Of a stretch of 64,000 nt of DNA, positions 51,953 through 61,095 are shown one piece after another (the stretch's first letter is position 1; each line of letters opens with the position of its first letter). The stretch covers positions 5,764,405-5,828,404 of the forward strand of contig NZ_CP020105.1 in the NCBI RefSeq assembly GCF_002067135.1, given 5' to 3'. This DNA is from Spirosoma rigui. GTDB lineage: Bacteria; Bacteroidota; Bacteroidia; Cytophagales; Spirosomataceae. The notes below the pieces were generated by a model. It was not told the origin of the DNA. It ran no database searches and saw only the letters and a list, made by a program, of their open reading frames with translations. The position numbers and the translations under genes were made by a program.

Positions 51953-52885
51953 TCAGCGAAGAACCCGGCGAACGAGGTCGGCAAAGGTGGCCGCCTGATT
52001 TTGCTGATCCCTGGTACTCACCTGGTCCCGCAGTTTGAGCCGGGTATAAACGTGCAGATCCGACTCGATCAGTTCCACGCTAACAGGCTCACCGTCGGCT
52101 GCTTTAATCCCGTTGTAAATCAGAACCGCACTAACCGGATCGGCTACCGGATCTTTCTTCGACTTGTATACTTTCAGCGTGCAGGCTGGTGGCAATACCA
52201 CACCGCCTTCCAGATCCCGGCGAACAAGGGTCAGTAATTTTTGCAGTTGCTGTAACGTTTCCTGCGGCCGGAAGTGGTAATATACCTTATCCTCTTCTGC
52301 CGTTTGCCGGGTATCAATATACCCCAGCATAGGGCCAACCACGCCAATGAGCGACAGCGATTTGGCGGACGGAATGATGATCGGATCGACCAGCAGCAGG
52401 TTACGCGGAGCCAGGCGGTTGGCGAAGTAACCCGAACTGACCAGCTCCAGTAGCAGAGCACCACTGGTCGATGAACTGAGCAGGCTGATATTGGTGTAAC
52501 CCGCCTTCAACAGTTGCTCGTATTCGTCTTTGATGGCTAGTTGCCAATCCTGCCAGGTCGACTTTTTAAACTCATCGTAACTACGTCCATGCCCACCCAG
52601 CAGCACCTGCGACAGTTGAAAATCGGTCCGGTTGTTAGCCCAGGCCCGGAGTTCGTCCCACTCGAACGTTGTCGCTGAATAGCCGTGGCAGGCGATAATA
52701 ACGGGTTGGCGGGCCTGCTCGGCGGTCGGGTTCGGTACGGCTCTGGAGACCAGGTAGTTGGCCGGGTTATAGAGCGACGGATCGAACAGCGTGTCGCCGT
52801 CCAGCATCTCTTTGGTAATGGCAGGTTCGGGTGAGCAGGCCAGGCCAGCGAGGACCAGAACCAGCAGGCATATGATTGATTTCAT
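51953..52885 (-). CDS. Alpha/beta-hydrolase-fold lipoprotein with altered nucleophile elbow
   Basis: 310 residues from the ATG at 52885, which gives a lipoprotein signal with Cys17 (LLVLVLAGLAC). VIIACHGYSATTFEWDEL (the HG oxyanion segment), VLLGGHGRSY and NISLLSSSTSGALLLELV follow the alpha/beta-hydrolase plan. The elbow reads S-S-S-T-S rather than G-x-S-x-G, but the central Ser is kept. Candidate Asp and His are in KSKKDPVAD and ESDLHVYTRL. It could be an esterase or lipase on the envelope. The outer-membrane-like gene precedes it by 1 base. Confidence 0.75.
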   Translation of the reverse strand: MKSIICLLVLVLAGLACSPEPAITKEMLDGDTLFDPSLYNPANYLVSRAVPNPTAEQARQPVIIACHGYSATTFEWDELRAWANNRTDFQLSQVLLGGHGRSYDEFKKSTWQDWQLAIKDEYEQLLKAGYTNISLLSSSTSGALLLELVSSGYFANRLAPRNLLLVDPIIIPSAKSLSLIGVVGPMLGYIDTRQTAEEDKVYYHFRPQETLQQLQKLLTLVRRDLEGGVVLPPACTLKVYKSKKDPVADPVSAVLIYNGIKAADGEPVSVELIESDLHVYTRLKLRDQVSTRDQQNQAATFADLVRRVLR

Positions 52886-52886
52886 A

Positions 52887-53450
52887 TTAGTTTTTGGTGT
52901 GTTTGAGGATATTCCAGGTAATACTGGTCTGGACAAAAACGGGATATAACGTTCCTGGCCCCGTGAGACCATTGCCCGTGATCAGGTTGTAGCCGATTGA
53001 TGCGTTGACTTTCAGTGGAAAATCCGGACAGTAGCAGAGGCCGAATTCGGGCGAGGCCAGCGGGGATGTCTTCGGCAAGGCATCGAAGATAACACTCCCG
53101 TAATCGGCGGCAAAGTAGCCCACGTTGAGTTTGGCGACCGGGCGAATCAGCCAGTCGGGCCGGAAATGGTAGGAAACGGATGCCAGCACATTATCCTGTT
53201 TGATCGCGTGTGTGTTCAAAGCCGTTCCCAGCCGCGAGGTGACGTAGCTGAGGCCCAGAAAAAGTCGCTTTGAGACCAGCTTCGGGTGGGTATACTGCGC
53301 CGTGATGCCATTTTCGGCGTACAGGTTGACCGACTTCTGGAGCCGGATACCAACGTCGAGCACGCCCGGGTGGTTGGTACGGGTCTGCGCCATCGAACTG
53401 GTGAGCGTGGCGCAGGTGAGCAGAGAAATCAGCAAATGGCTTGTTTTCAT
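52887..53450 (-). CDS. Hypothetical outer-membrane beta-barrel-like protein
   Basis: 187 residues with a signal peptide (MKTSHLLISLLTCATLTSSMAQ). The mature part alternates polar and hydrophobic residues in strand-like runs (GVLDVGIRLQKSVNLYAENG, LFLGLSYVTSRLG, KLNVGYFAADYG, VNASIGYNLITG). It ends with VFVQTSITWNILKHTKN, which looks like a small outer-membrane barrel. No family is recognised. It is in a tight two-gene operon with the lipoprotein hydrolase, 1 base apart, suggesting a shared envelope job. Confidence 0.65.
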   Translation of the reverse strand: MKTSHLLISLLTCATLTSSMAQTRTNHPGVLDVGIRLQKSVNLYAENGITAQYTHPKLVSKRLFLGLSYVTSRLGTALNTHAIKQDNVLASVSYHFRPDWLIRPVAKLNVGYFAADYGSVIFDALPKTSPLASPEFGLCYCPDFPLKVNASIGYNLITGNGLTGPGTLYPVFVQTSITWNILKHTKN

Positions 53451-53819
53451 GCACTTTTATGGGTGGTGGATAGAATAAATCGCTGTTTGCCGATTGTCGG
53501 CAACAGGTAACGATCAAAGCTATACGTTGAGAGAAGACGGACGTGCCTGACGGGAAGGGCCAGCCGGTCCGGAACGGGCTCGGCGGATGCCCCATGACGA
53601 CCCGCTCAATACCATGAAAAGTCGTTCAGATGGGCCTATGGCAGCGTGGGCATAAAGCTACAACGGATATGCTTTGGTTGATACGATAGGTACCAACATA
53701 AATAGCTGGGCATCACAGACTCGTTGGTACGTGAATACCACCAGCGTGTCTGTGATGCCCAGCCAGGAACGGCATGGCGCGTTATCAGCCCCGTATCAGT
53801 CCAGCCTACGCTATGTTTG
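53451..53819. other. 369-base intergenic region with a large hairpin
   Basis: Gap between two minus-strand genes: the FtsX permease that ends at 53820 and the outer-membrane-like gene that starts at 53450. It contains the 16-bp inverted repeat at 53705-53763 and should hold the promoter of the downstream pair. I cannot place a convincing TAnnTTTG or sigma-54 element in it. No coding potential. Confidence 0.6.
53705..53763. repeat. 16-bp perfect inverted repeat downstream of an FtsX permease
   Basis: GCTGGGCATCACAGAC (53705-53720) and GTCTGTGATGCCCAGC (53748-53763) are exact reverse complements. An inner TGGTA/TACCA stem in the 27-base loop extends the structure. It starts 57 bases beyond the permease stop and has no T-tract. 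Confidence 0.8.
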
Positions 53820-56252
53820 TTATTCGCTTCGTAAACTCGCGACGGGATTCGTCAGAGCGGTTTTGGTCACCTGCACGACCACCAGTAACCCCGTCAGCAG
53901 GGCCAGCAGAGCCCCGACTTCCACAAAAGGTACCCAGTTCAACGGCGTATGGTACGCGTAGTCGGCCAGCCAGCCCGTGACAACCCAGTAGGCCAGCGGC
54001 CAGGCAACCGCATTGGCCAGAAGCATGATCCAGGCGTATTCGCTTAGGAACAGGACAATGATAGCGGGAACCGACGCGCCCAGTACCTTACGAATGCCCA
54101 CCTCTTTGGTTCGGCGGGCCACACTCAGCGAGACGAGGCCCACCACGCCCAGCACTATGATCAGCAAGGCCAGCCCCGTCGCTACGTAAGCCGCTTTTTC
54201 CAGCTGTAGCTCGCTCCGGTACAGCGTTTCAAGCGTCTGGTCCATAAACGCATAATCGAACGGCGCATCCGGAAACAGCGCCCGCCAGCTGTCTTCAAGT
54301 TGAGCCATCGTTCTGCGCGCTGACGCGGGGGTTAGCCGGAACGAGAAAAACCGGTAAATGGGCTGGTTCTGTACCTGACCAATGGCCAGCGGCCCAATGG
54401 CTTCGTGCAGGGCACCCACGTGAAAGTTTCGCACCACTCCGCGAATGTGATACGTCTGCGGCAAGCTCTGAAACCGCACGGCCTGCCCGATAGCCTCATC
54501 GGGTGTTCGATAGCCGAGCGCTTTGGTAGCGGCCTCATTGAGCACCAGGCTGGTTGAATCGTAGCTCCCCTGCCCGTCGTGGAAGAAGCGACCCGCCCGC
54601 AGGGGCAGCTCATACGTCCGGGCAAAGTGCTCGTCGGTGGTCATAACCTTCATAGCAACGGCCCGGGTCGAGTCGCGGCCTTCGCGGTACAGGCTGCCGC
54701 TATTGCCAATGTTACCGTTGGGAATTTCGAACGATAAACTCGCTGACCGTATGCCCGGCAAACGGGCCAACTGGTCGCGGGCCGCCTGCATACGAAGCAC
54801 CCCGGCTGGCGTCCAGTTGCGCGGCAGCGAGGATACGGTCAGCACCGCTTCTTTTTTGAAGCCGAGATCGGTGGTAAAGAAATACGTGATCTGGCGGGAA
54901 ACGACCAGCGCACCCACAAACACGAATATGGCAATGATAAACTGAACCGTCACCAGCCCCCGCCGGAACAGACCCGCCCCCCCGACAGTACCGGCAGATA
55001 CTTTGCCGCTGCCTTTCAGCGAGTCGATTGATGAGTAGCCCGACAGGTACAGAGCCGGATAGCTACCCGCCAGCAGCCCCACCACCACCACCAGCAACAG
55101 TAACCCCACCCCCACCGAGCCGGGAAGGTCGGTGATCGCCGGAACTGGCTTGCCGACTACGTCGCTGAACAGCGGACGGAACAGGCTATACAACGCCACC
55201 GACAACCCGGCGGCTACGGTTGTCAGCGCGAGTGCTTCGCATAAAAATTGGGTAGTCAGCTGCTGCCGCAGGCCGCCCAGCGCCTTACGAACACCAATTT
55301 CGCGCAGCCGCGACGAGGAACTACCCAGCGCGATATTGACGAAGTTGACAATGGCCATCAGCAAAATAAAGAGCGCAACGGCCGTCAGCGTCACAATCAT
55401 CTTCCAGACCAGCCCGTTATTGCTCTGCAGGTAATAGTCGGTCAGGGGAGTGACGTAAGCCGTAAGGTTTTTGTGCAGTTCGGGCGGGGTGTGCTGCGCC
55501 ATCAGTCGGGCCAGCGGCTTTTCCAAATCGGGGGGCGTTACGCCCGGCTGCAATTCGACATACGTAACGATGTACTGATTCTGCCAGCTTTGCATGGCCG
55601 CTTCTCCACCAAAATACCGCACACTGCTCACCGGCATGAATAGCTCATTGGCCGTTGGGCCAGCCTGCAGCTGCGATACCGAGTTGGGTGCTACCGACCG
55701 TAACACACCCGTGATCAGAAAAGGCTGCTTACCCGCCCCGGTCGTTTCTACCATCAGCGTCTGGTTCAGCACGTCAGTCCGGCCGAAAAATTTCAGGGCT
55801 TTCTCCGCCGTTACCACAATAGAATTGGGACCCGTCAGCGCCGTGCGGGGATTACCGTGCAGGAGTGTAAAACCAAACATGCCCAGCAGGGTGGAATCGC
55901 CGATCTGGATTGATTCCCGAAACGGATTGTTCCCGGCAGATACCGTCGCGTTGATACCGTAGTAGCGGTAGAAGTTGGCGACCAGATCGGGGTAACTGCC
56001 CCGTAACGCCGGACCCACGGGTGCCAGCGTCGTAATGGGCAGGCCCATGTTCTCCTGTTTCCACCGGCTCTGGACCAGGCATTGCTGCCCGGCGTGGCGC
56101 AGCGACCGGTTTACCTGAAACTCACCCCAGACGTAGCTGCCGATCAGGCCGGCGAACGTCATGCCAACGGCTAGTCCAGCGATATTGATGACCGAATAGA
56201 ACTTGCGCTTCAGCAGGCTCCTGACTGCAATTTTGAGGTAGTTTTCGAGCAT
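53820..56252 (-). CDS. MacB/FtsX-type ABC transporter permease (second of a pair)
   Basis: 810 residues from the ATG at 56252 (MLENYLKIAVRSLLKRKFYSVINIAGL, the family start); 13 upstream residues are dispensable. Eight helices and two periplasmic domains as in MacB-type permeases, ending in TNPVASLRSE. The first loop opens EFQVNRSLRHAGQQCLVQSR instead of the common ELSFDRFH-x(6)-IYR, so the periplasmic domain is divergent. VARRTKEVGIRKVLGASVPA is conserved. It is 151 bases downstream of the first permease, beyond a terminator-like hairpin. Confidence 0.93.
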   Translation of the reverse strand: MLENYLKIAVRSLLKRKFYSVINIAGLAVGMTFAGLIGSYVWGEFQVNRSLRHAGQQCLVQSRWKQENMGLPITTLAPVGPALRGSYPDLVANFYRYYGINATVSAGNNPFRESIQIGDSTLLGMFGFTLLHGNPRTALTGPNSIVVTAEKALKFFGRTDVLNQTLMVETTGAGKQPFLITGVLRSVAPNSVSQLQAGPTANELFMPVSSVRYFGGEAAMQSWQNQYIVTYVELQPGVTPPDLEKPLARLMAQHTPPELHKNLTAYVTPLTDYYLQSNNGLVWKMIVTLTAVALFILLMAIVNFVNIALGSSSSRLREIGVRKALGGLRQQLTTQFLCEALALTTVAAGLSVALYSLFRPLFSDVVGKPVPAITDLPGSVGVGLLLLVVVVGLLAGSYPALYLSGYSSIDSLKGSGKVSAGTVGGAGLFRRGLVTVQFIIAIFVFVGALVVSRQITYFFTTDLGFKKEAVLTVSSLPRNWTPAGVLRMQAARDQLARLPGIRSASLSFEIPNGNIGNSGSLYREGRDSTRAVAMKVMTTDEHFARTYELPLRAGRFFHDGQGSYDSTSLVLNEAATKALGYRTPDEAIGQAVRFQSLPQTYHIRGVVRNFHVGALHEAIGPLAIGQVQNQPIYRFFSFRLTPASARRTMAQLEDSWRALFPDAPFDYAFMDQTLETLYRSELQLEKAAYVATGLALLIIVLGVVGLVSLSVARRTKEVGIRKVLGASVPAIIVLFLSEYAWIMLLANAVAWPLAYWVVTGWLADYAYHTPLNWVPFVEVGALLALLTGLLVVVQVTKTALTNPVASLRSE

Positions 56253-56347
56253 AACGTACGGGGCATCGCCCGGTGATTTATTGACAGGCAAGATACAGCC
56301 CGGCCCGTAAGCGGCTCACTTAAAAAATGTTAAGGTTAGCCAACGAA

Positions 56348-56377
56348 AAATGCACGCAGGATCGCCCGCGTGCATTT
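56348..56377 (-). terminator. Terminator between the two FtsX permeases
   Basis: AAATGCACGC-AGGATCGCCC-GCGTGCATTT. On the minus strand the stem is followed by TTTTTCG, a reasonable rho-independent terminator 27 bases after the first permease stop. The second permease may therefore be expressed separately or by readthrough. Confidence 0.7.
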
Positions 56378-56403
56378 ATGGTGTTCCATTGATAATGTAC
56401 TAC

Positions 56404-58821
56404 TTATTCACTACGTAATGACTTGACCGGGTTCATCAGCGCAGCCCGGATACTTTGCAGACTTACGGTGACCAGCGCAATGCCGACAGCCAGCATACCC
56501 GCCAGCACAAACACCCACCACTCCACGTCGATCTTGTAGGCGAAATCCTGAAGCCACTTGTTCATGGCCCACCAGGCAATAGGACTGGCGATGACAATAC
56601 CGATAAGTACGAGCTTCAGAAAATCTTTGGAGAGCAGACTGATGATGCTGGGTACGCTGGCCCCGAGCACCTTACGAACGCCAATTTCTTTGGTGCGCTG
56701 CTGAATCGAGATCAGGGCAATGGAAAACAGGCCCATGCACGACAGCAGAATGGCAATGACGGCTGCCGACGTGAAAATGGTTGCCAGTCGCTGCTCCTTG
56801 CGGTACCAGCGCTCGGTATTTTCGTCGAGAAACGAGCCGATGAATTCCTGTTTCGGCGCTATCGTTTTCCAGGCTGCTTTCACCGTTTCCATGGCGCCAA
56901 CCAGGTTCTGCGGATTCACCCGAACCAGCACGTACTGGATGGGTGCGTTCGACTGCATCTGAAGGGTTATGGGCCTGGCTTCCTGATGCAGCGAATAGAG
57001 GTTAAAATCCGATACGACACCCACGATCTGGTAGGCTTTGTTGTCAGGCTTGATGTATTTCCCCACCGGGTTCGTTTCACCCAGGGCTTTGGCCATACTC
57101 TGCGTAATAAGGACGGATGAGCTGGAGTCGGTGCTGTATTGCGGGCTGAAATCGCGCCCCTGAATCAGCTTCACACCCATCGTCCTGAGGTAGTCGGTAT
57201 CGATCCGCAGCCAGTCGCAGGTAACATCCCGCTTGCCGTACTGGAAGCCGAACATCATGCGCGACGAGTTGCCATCCAGCCCCGCGCCAACGTTCACGCC
57301 CGACCCCGACACGGCGGCAATGGTCGGCTGGTTAGCCAGCCGGTCGCGCATGGCTCGCAGCACCGTCGTACCATTGAGTTCATTGCCCACGGGTACACTG
57401 ATGACCTGGTCTTTGTCGAGACCCATCGGCTTTTGCTGCAGGTAGGTAATTTGCTGGTGGATGACCATCGTGCAAACGATGAGCAGGCAGGCAATGGTGA
57501 ATTGGGTTACGATGAGTGCGTTGCGCAGCAGCCCCGGCCGACTTACTTTCACGCTCCCCTTGAGCACCTCCACGGCGTTAAAGCGCGTCACGAACCAGGA
57601 GGGATACCCGCCGGCCACCAGCGAGATGAGCAGAAAACCCAGCGCCGTTACCAGCAAGGTGCCCGGTGTGAGAAAATTATCGAGAGTGAGATGGCTCTGG
57701 AACAGGCGGTTAAACGTAGGTAGCACGGCATAAGCCAGTCCCAGTCCAATGAACAGGGCCGCCATGCAGAGTAGCAGGGTTTCGCCCCAGATCTGACCGA
57801 ATAGCTGGCCGCGCTGGGCGCCCAGCGATTTCCGGACCCCCACTTCCCGCGCCCGAGAGAGGGATTGGGCAATGGTCAGGTTGATAAAATTGATGCAGGC
57901 AATGGCCAGAATAAACAGCCCGACCAGCATCAATGTGTAGATGTAAGCCCGGCTGATGGCCTGCCCGTTCATGCTCTCGGTATCGTAGTGAACCTCACGC
58001 ATGGGTATCAACAGCAGACTCCGTTGAAAGCCCAGTTCATTGTTCGGATAGCCCTGCTCTTTTTGCTGCTTGATCTCCTGCGCGAAATACTTTTCCATGA
58101 ACGCCTGGGTTCGTCGCTGCAGTGTTTTCGGATCGGTACCGGCTTTGAGCTTCACGTAGACATCGTGGTTACCAAAGTCCCAGCGGCTCTTGTTGAGGGC
58201 GTATTCGCCGGAGTTCTCACTACGGACCAGGGCATCGTAGGTCAGCGTCGAGTTGTGGGGAGCCTCGCTGATAACGGCCGTTACGGTGAAGGTCTGCCAT
58301 ACACCGTTCATGCGTAGTTCGAGCGGCTTACCAACGGGTTCTTCCTTCCCGAACACACTGGTCGCCATTTTCTCACCGATGACAATATCGCTCAGGCTGT
58401 TCAGGGCTGTTTTAGGATTGCCCTTCAACAACGGGAAACTGAACATGTGCAGGAAATCAGCGTCGACCAGCCGGACATTCTGCGTGTAGGTCTGTTCTGC
58501 TCGCCGGATGCTGGTGCTTCGGTCGAAATAGCGGGTTGTTCCCTCTATTTCGGGAAACTCCGCCTTGAGTGTGGGCGAAATTATGTACGGCATGGTGCCG
58601 CTTCGACTGGATGTCCCGTCACGTTCAGCGGCCAGAAAATTCAGCCGAAAAATCTGGTCGGCATTGGCATGAAAGCGGTCGTAGGACAGCTCGAACGCAG
58701 CCGTAAGAAACAGCAATACACACGTACCAAACGCAACCGACAGCCCCACGATGTTTATCAACGTGTGGGACCGGTGCTTCCAGAGCGTACGCAACGCGAC
58801 TTTCAGATAATTGCGAAACAT
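56404..58821 (-). CDS. MacB/FtsX-type ABC transporter permease (first of a pair)
   Basis: 805 residues with the full family layout: NYLKVALRTLWKHRSHTLIN and helix 1, periplasmic domain (ELSYDRFHANADQIFRLNFL onward), helices near 280-420, a fourth near 435, a second periplasmic domain and three last helices ending MNPVKSLRSE. QQRTKEIGVRKVLGASVPS is the conserved cytoplasmic loop. It follows the ATPase gene and very probably forms the transporter with it. A double palindrome lies in the 95-base gap. Confidence 0.94.
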   Translation of the reverse strand: MFRNYLKVALRTLWKHRSHTLINIVGLSVAFGTCVLLFLTAAFELSYDRFHANADQIFRLNFLAAERDGTSSRSGTMPYIISPTLKAEFPEIEGTTRYFDRSTSIRRAEQTYTQNVRLVDADFLHMFSFPLLKGNPKTALNSLSDIVIGEKMATSVFGKEEPVGKPLELRMNGVWQTFTVTAVISEAPHNSTLTYDALVRSENSGEYALNKSRWDFGNHDVYVKLKAGTDPKTLQRRTQAFMEKYFAQEIKQQKEQGYPNNELGFQRSLLLIPMREVHYDTESMNGQAISRAYIYTLMLVGLFILAIACINFINLTIAQSLSRAREVGVRKSLGAQRGQLFGQIWGETLLLCMAALFIGLGLAYAVLPTFNRLFQSHLTLDNFLTPGTLLVTALGFLLISLVAGGYPSWFVTRFNAVEVLKGSVKVSRPGLLRNALIVTQFTIACLLIVCTMVIHQQITYLQQKPMGLDKDQVISVPVGNELNGTTVLRAMRDRLANQPTIAAVSGSGVNVGAGLDGNSSRMMFGFQYGKRDVTCDWLRIDTDYLRTMGVKLIQGRDFSPQYSTDSSSSVLITQSMAKALGETNPVGKYIKPDNKAYQIVGVVSDFNLYSLHQEARPITLQMQSNAPIQYVLVRVNPQNLVGAMETVKAAWKTIAPKQEFIGSFLDENTERWYRKEQRLATIFTSAAVIAILLSCMGLFSIALISIQQRTKEIGVRKVLGASVPSIISLLSKDFLKLVLIGIVIASPIAWWAMNKWLQDFAYKIDVEWWVFVLAGMLAVGIALVTVSLQSIRAALMNPVKSLRSE

Positions 58822-58832
58822 AACCCGTGTAA

Positions 58833-58908
58833 AGACGCAACCCTTTGCGTCTGGTGTGTATGTGTAAAAAACATCCGGTCGTAGAGACGCAAAGGGTTGC
58901 GTCTCTAC
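58833..58908. repeat. Two inverted copies of an AGACGCAA-N4-TTGCGTCT palindrome
   Basis: AGACGCAA-CCCT-TTGCGTCT (58833-58852) and GTAGAGACGCAA-AGGG-TTGCGTCTCTAC (58881-58908). Each is a hairpin, and the second is the first read backwards, so the whole 76 bases is also an inverted repeat. It sits between the ATPase and permease genes. Similar GTAGAGACGC...GCGTCTCTAC repeats are scattered in other genomes as I recall, so this may be a REP/MITE-like element. Confidence 0.75.
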
Positions 58909-58916
58909 CTACTTGT

Positions 58917-59594
58917 CTACACGTGGAAATTCTCGGTTACCACCTTGCCATCGAATAGGTTCACGATACGATGGGCGAAACCGGCGTCGTAGGGGGAGTG
59001 GGTTACCATGATGATGGTGGTGCCTTCATCGTTCAGTTCACCCAGAAGTTTCATTACTTCCTCGCCGTTCTTCGAGTCGAGGTTACCCGTCGGTTCATCG
59101 GCCAGGATCAGCTTGGGCTTGGCTACTACGGCCCGCGCAATGGCCGTCCGTTGCTGCTGACCGCCCGACAGTTGCTGCGGAAAGTGATTGCGCCGGTGCA
59201 TGATGCTCATCCGTTCCAGGGCTTCTTCCACGCGCTTTTTCCGCTCGTCGGGGGGCGTTTTCAGGTAAAGCAGCGGCAGTTCCACGTTTTCGTAGACCGT
59301 CAGCTCATCGATCAGGTTAAAGCTCTGGAACACAAATCCGATGGAGCCTTTACGGAGCTGAGCCCGCTGCCGCTCCGTCATTTTAGCCACTTCAGTGCCG
59401 TAGAAATTGTATTCTCCGTCGCTGGGATTGTCGAGCAGGCCGAGGATATTGAGCAGCGTGGATTTACCGCAGCCCGATGGTCCCATGATGGCAACGAATT
59501 CACCGTCTTTCACATCCATGTTGATGCCATTGAGGGCGGTGGTCTCTACTTCTTCAGTCGAGAAGAGCTTTTGAAGATTAATTGTCTGGATCAT
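58917..59594 (-). CDS. ABC transporter ATP-binding protein (LolD/MacB type)
   Basis: 225 residues. Walker [10 protein letters not shown] (38-46), Q-loop VFQSFNL with Gln90, ABC signature LSGGQQQR (142-149), Walker B LILADEP (162-168) and switch His199. The sequence of the [17 protein letters not shown] segment is that of LolD/MacB/FtsE ATPases that power FtsX-fold permeases. There is no fused membrane domain. It stands between the adaptor gene (97 bases upstream) and the permeases, giving an adaptor-ATPase-permease-permease operon. Confidence 0.96.
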   Translation of the reverse strand: MIQTINLQKLFSTEEVETTALNGINMDVKDGEFVAIMGPSGCGKSTLLNILGLLDNPSDGEYNFYGTEVAKMTERQRAQLRKGSIGFVFQSFNLIDELTVYENVELPLLYLKTPPDERKKRVEEALERMSIMHRRNHFPQQLSGGQQQRTAIARAVVAKPKLILADEPTGNLDSKNGEEVMKLLGELNDEGTTIIMVTHSPYDAGFAHRIVNLFDGKVVTENFHV

Positions 59595-59690
59595 AAGGAA
59601 AAAGTTGTGACACAGCGATGCACAGCGATATAAACGAGATTCTTTCTCTGTATAGCCCTCCCTTTGTGCGTCGCGGAGTCATACATATGT

Positions 59691-60941
59691 TTAAAATTCC
59701 AACACTTCATTGTCGCCGAAATTCTCGTAACTACTGGTGATGACCTGCTCACCGGGTTGAAGGCCTTCCAATACTTCGTAGAACTCTGGATTTTTACGGC
59801 CCAGGGTGATATTGCGCTTCACGGCCCGCTTGCCCGATGACTTGTCTACGACATAAACCCAGTTGCCGCCGGTGTCGGAGAAGAAACCACCCACGGGCAG
59901 CAGGGTAGCTTTGGCAGCCTTACCCAGTTCCAGCTGAATGGGCGACGACTGGCCGCGTTTCAGCCCTTTGGGGGCTCCCTTCGTGAAGACCATGTCCACA
60001 TCGATACGGCCGTTGCGCGACTCAGGATATACCCGATTGATCTCCAGTTCGTTCATCTCGCCGTTGTACTCAAACGATCCTTTCAGCCCCGTGAAAATAC
60101 GGTTGTTGTAGTGTTCGTCGACACCCACCCGCATCTTGAATCCATTCAAATCATCGATCTGACCGATGTTCTGTCCCTGGTTGATGTTCGACCCAACTTC
60201 AATGTCCATCGACGATAACAGTCCGGATACCGGTGCTTTCACGACCAGGTTATTCAGCGTTTGCTGCCAGAGCGATACGTTCTTCTGCGTTCGGGCGAGG
60301 GTTTCTTCGAGCATCTTGATCTGCATCTTGGCGTTATCCTCCTGGTATTTCTGCGACTCGGCTTCAATCTTGCGCTGCTCGATCAGCCGTTCGTAGTCCA
60401 GTTTTGCCTTCATGTAATCCTGCTCCGAAATGACCTTGTCCTTGAAGAGTTTGGCCTGGCGGTCGAACACGTCTTTGGTCTGGCTGATCTGATAATCGAG
60501 ATCCGACAGCGTTTTGCGCTGGGAATATCGTTCAACACGCAGGCGCTGGCGGGTATTCTGCAGGTCGTTGACGAGTCGGTTAGCCTCGGTTTCCGACTGG
60601 AGGAAGTTGAGCCGTAAGCTCTGATTCTCGAGCCTCAGCAGCACGTCGCCTTTCCTGACCATGCTGCCGCCTTCGACTAGTTTCTCCGTGACGTAGCCGC
60701 CGGCAATAGCATCCAGGCGAATGGTTTTGAGGGGCTGAACCACCCCCGTTACGGCAATAAAATCTTCGAAAGGGCCGGTGGAAACATTGGAAATGGTAAT
60801 CTTATCTTTCTCTACGTTGAGTTTTGAGCGACGGTCGGCAAAAAAGAACGTGTAAGCCAGCAGACCGATGAGCAACGCACTGCCGCCAGAAAGCAACAGG
60901 CGCTGGTTGGTCCAGAAGCGTTTAGGTAAGGTGCGATCCAT
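59691..60941 (-). CDS. MacA/HlyD-like periplasmic adaptor protein
   Basis: 416 residues. The N-terminal membrane anchor (LLSGGSALLIGLLAYTFFFA, about 16-35) is followed by a lipoyl half (GVVQPLKTIRLDAIAGGYV), a long coiled coil (about 105-240) and the second lipoyl half (LVVKAPVSGLLSSMDIEVG). A barrel and membrane-proximal domain end the protein. It links the inner-membrane ABC permease to an outer-membrane exit channel, not encoded in the visible window. It is first in its operon, with a sigma-54-like promoter and an activator site upstream. Confidence 0.93.
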   Translation of the reverse strand: MDRTLPKRFWTNQRLLLSGGSALLIGLLAYTFFFADRRSKLNVEKDKITISNVSTGPFEDFIAVTGVVQPLKTIRLDAIAGGYVTEKLVEGGSMVRKGDVLLRLENQSLRLNFLQSETEANRLVNDLQNTRQRLRVERYSQRKTLSDLDYQISQTKDVFDRQAKLFKDKVISEQDYMKAKLDYERLIEQRKIEAESQKYQEDNAKMQIKMLEETLARTQKNVSLWQQTLNNLVVKAPVSGLLSSMDIEVGSNINQGQNIGQIDDLNGFKMRVGVDEHYNNRIFTGLKGSFEYNGEMNELEINRVYPESRNGRIDVDMVFTKGAPKGLKRGQSSPIQLELGKAAKATLLPVGGFFSDTGGNWVYVVDKSSGKRAVKRNITLGRKNPEFYEVLEGLQPGEQVITSSYENFGDNEVLEF

Positions 60942-61026
60942 GTGTTAAGAAGCAAAAGAAGCGATTGATAAGTGGCGGGGTTGGCCTATCCGTACGTCTG
61001 TGCCCTACCCGTCACCTACCTGGATA

Positions 61027-61042
61027 AGCCAATGCCGTGCCA
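61027..61042 (-). promoter_or_regulatory. Sigma-54-type promoter of the adaptor-ATPase-permease operon
   Basis: Minus-strand sequence TGGCACG-GCAT-TGGCT (61042 to 61027). It keeps GG-N10-GC and differs from TGGCACG-N4-TTGCW at one base of the -12 element. The implied start site is about 75 bases upstream of the adaptor start. An NtrC-type activator gene begins 2.2 kb away. Confidence 0.68.
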
Positions 61043-61095
61043 GCAATACCCAACGCTGACTGTCAGCAATTTAACAAACAAGAACCTTGATTGCG

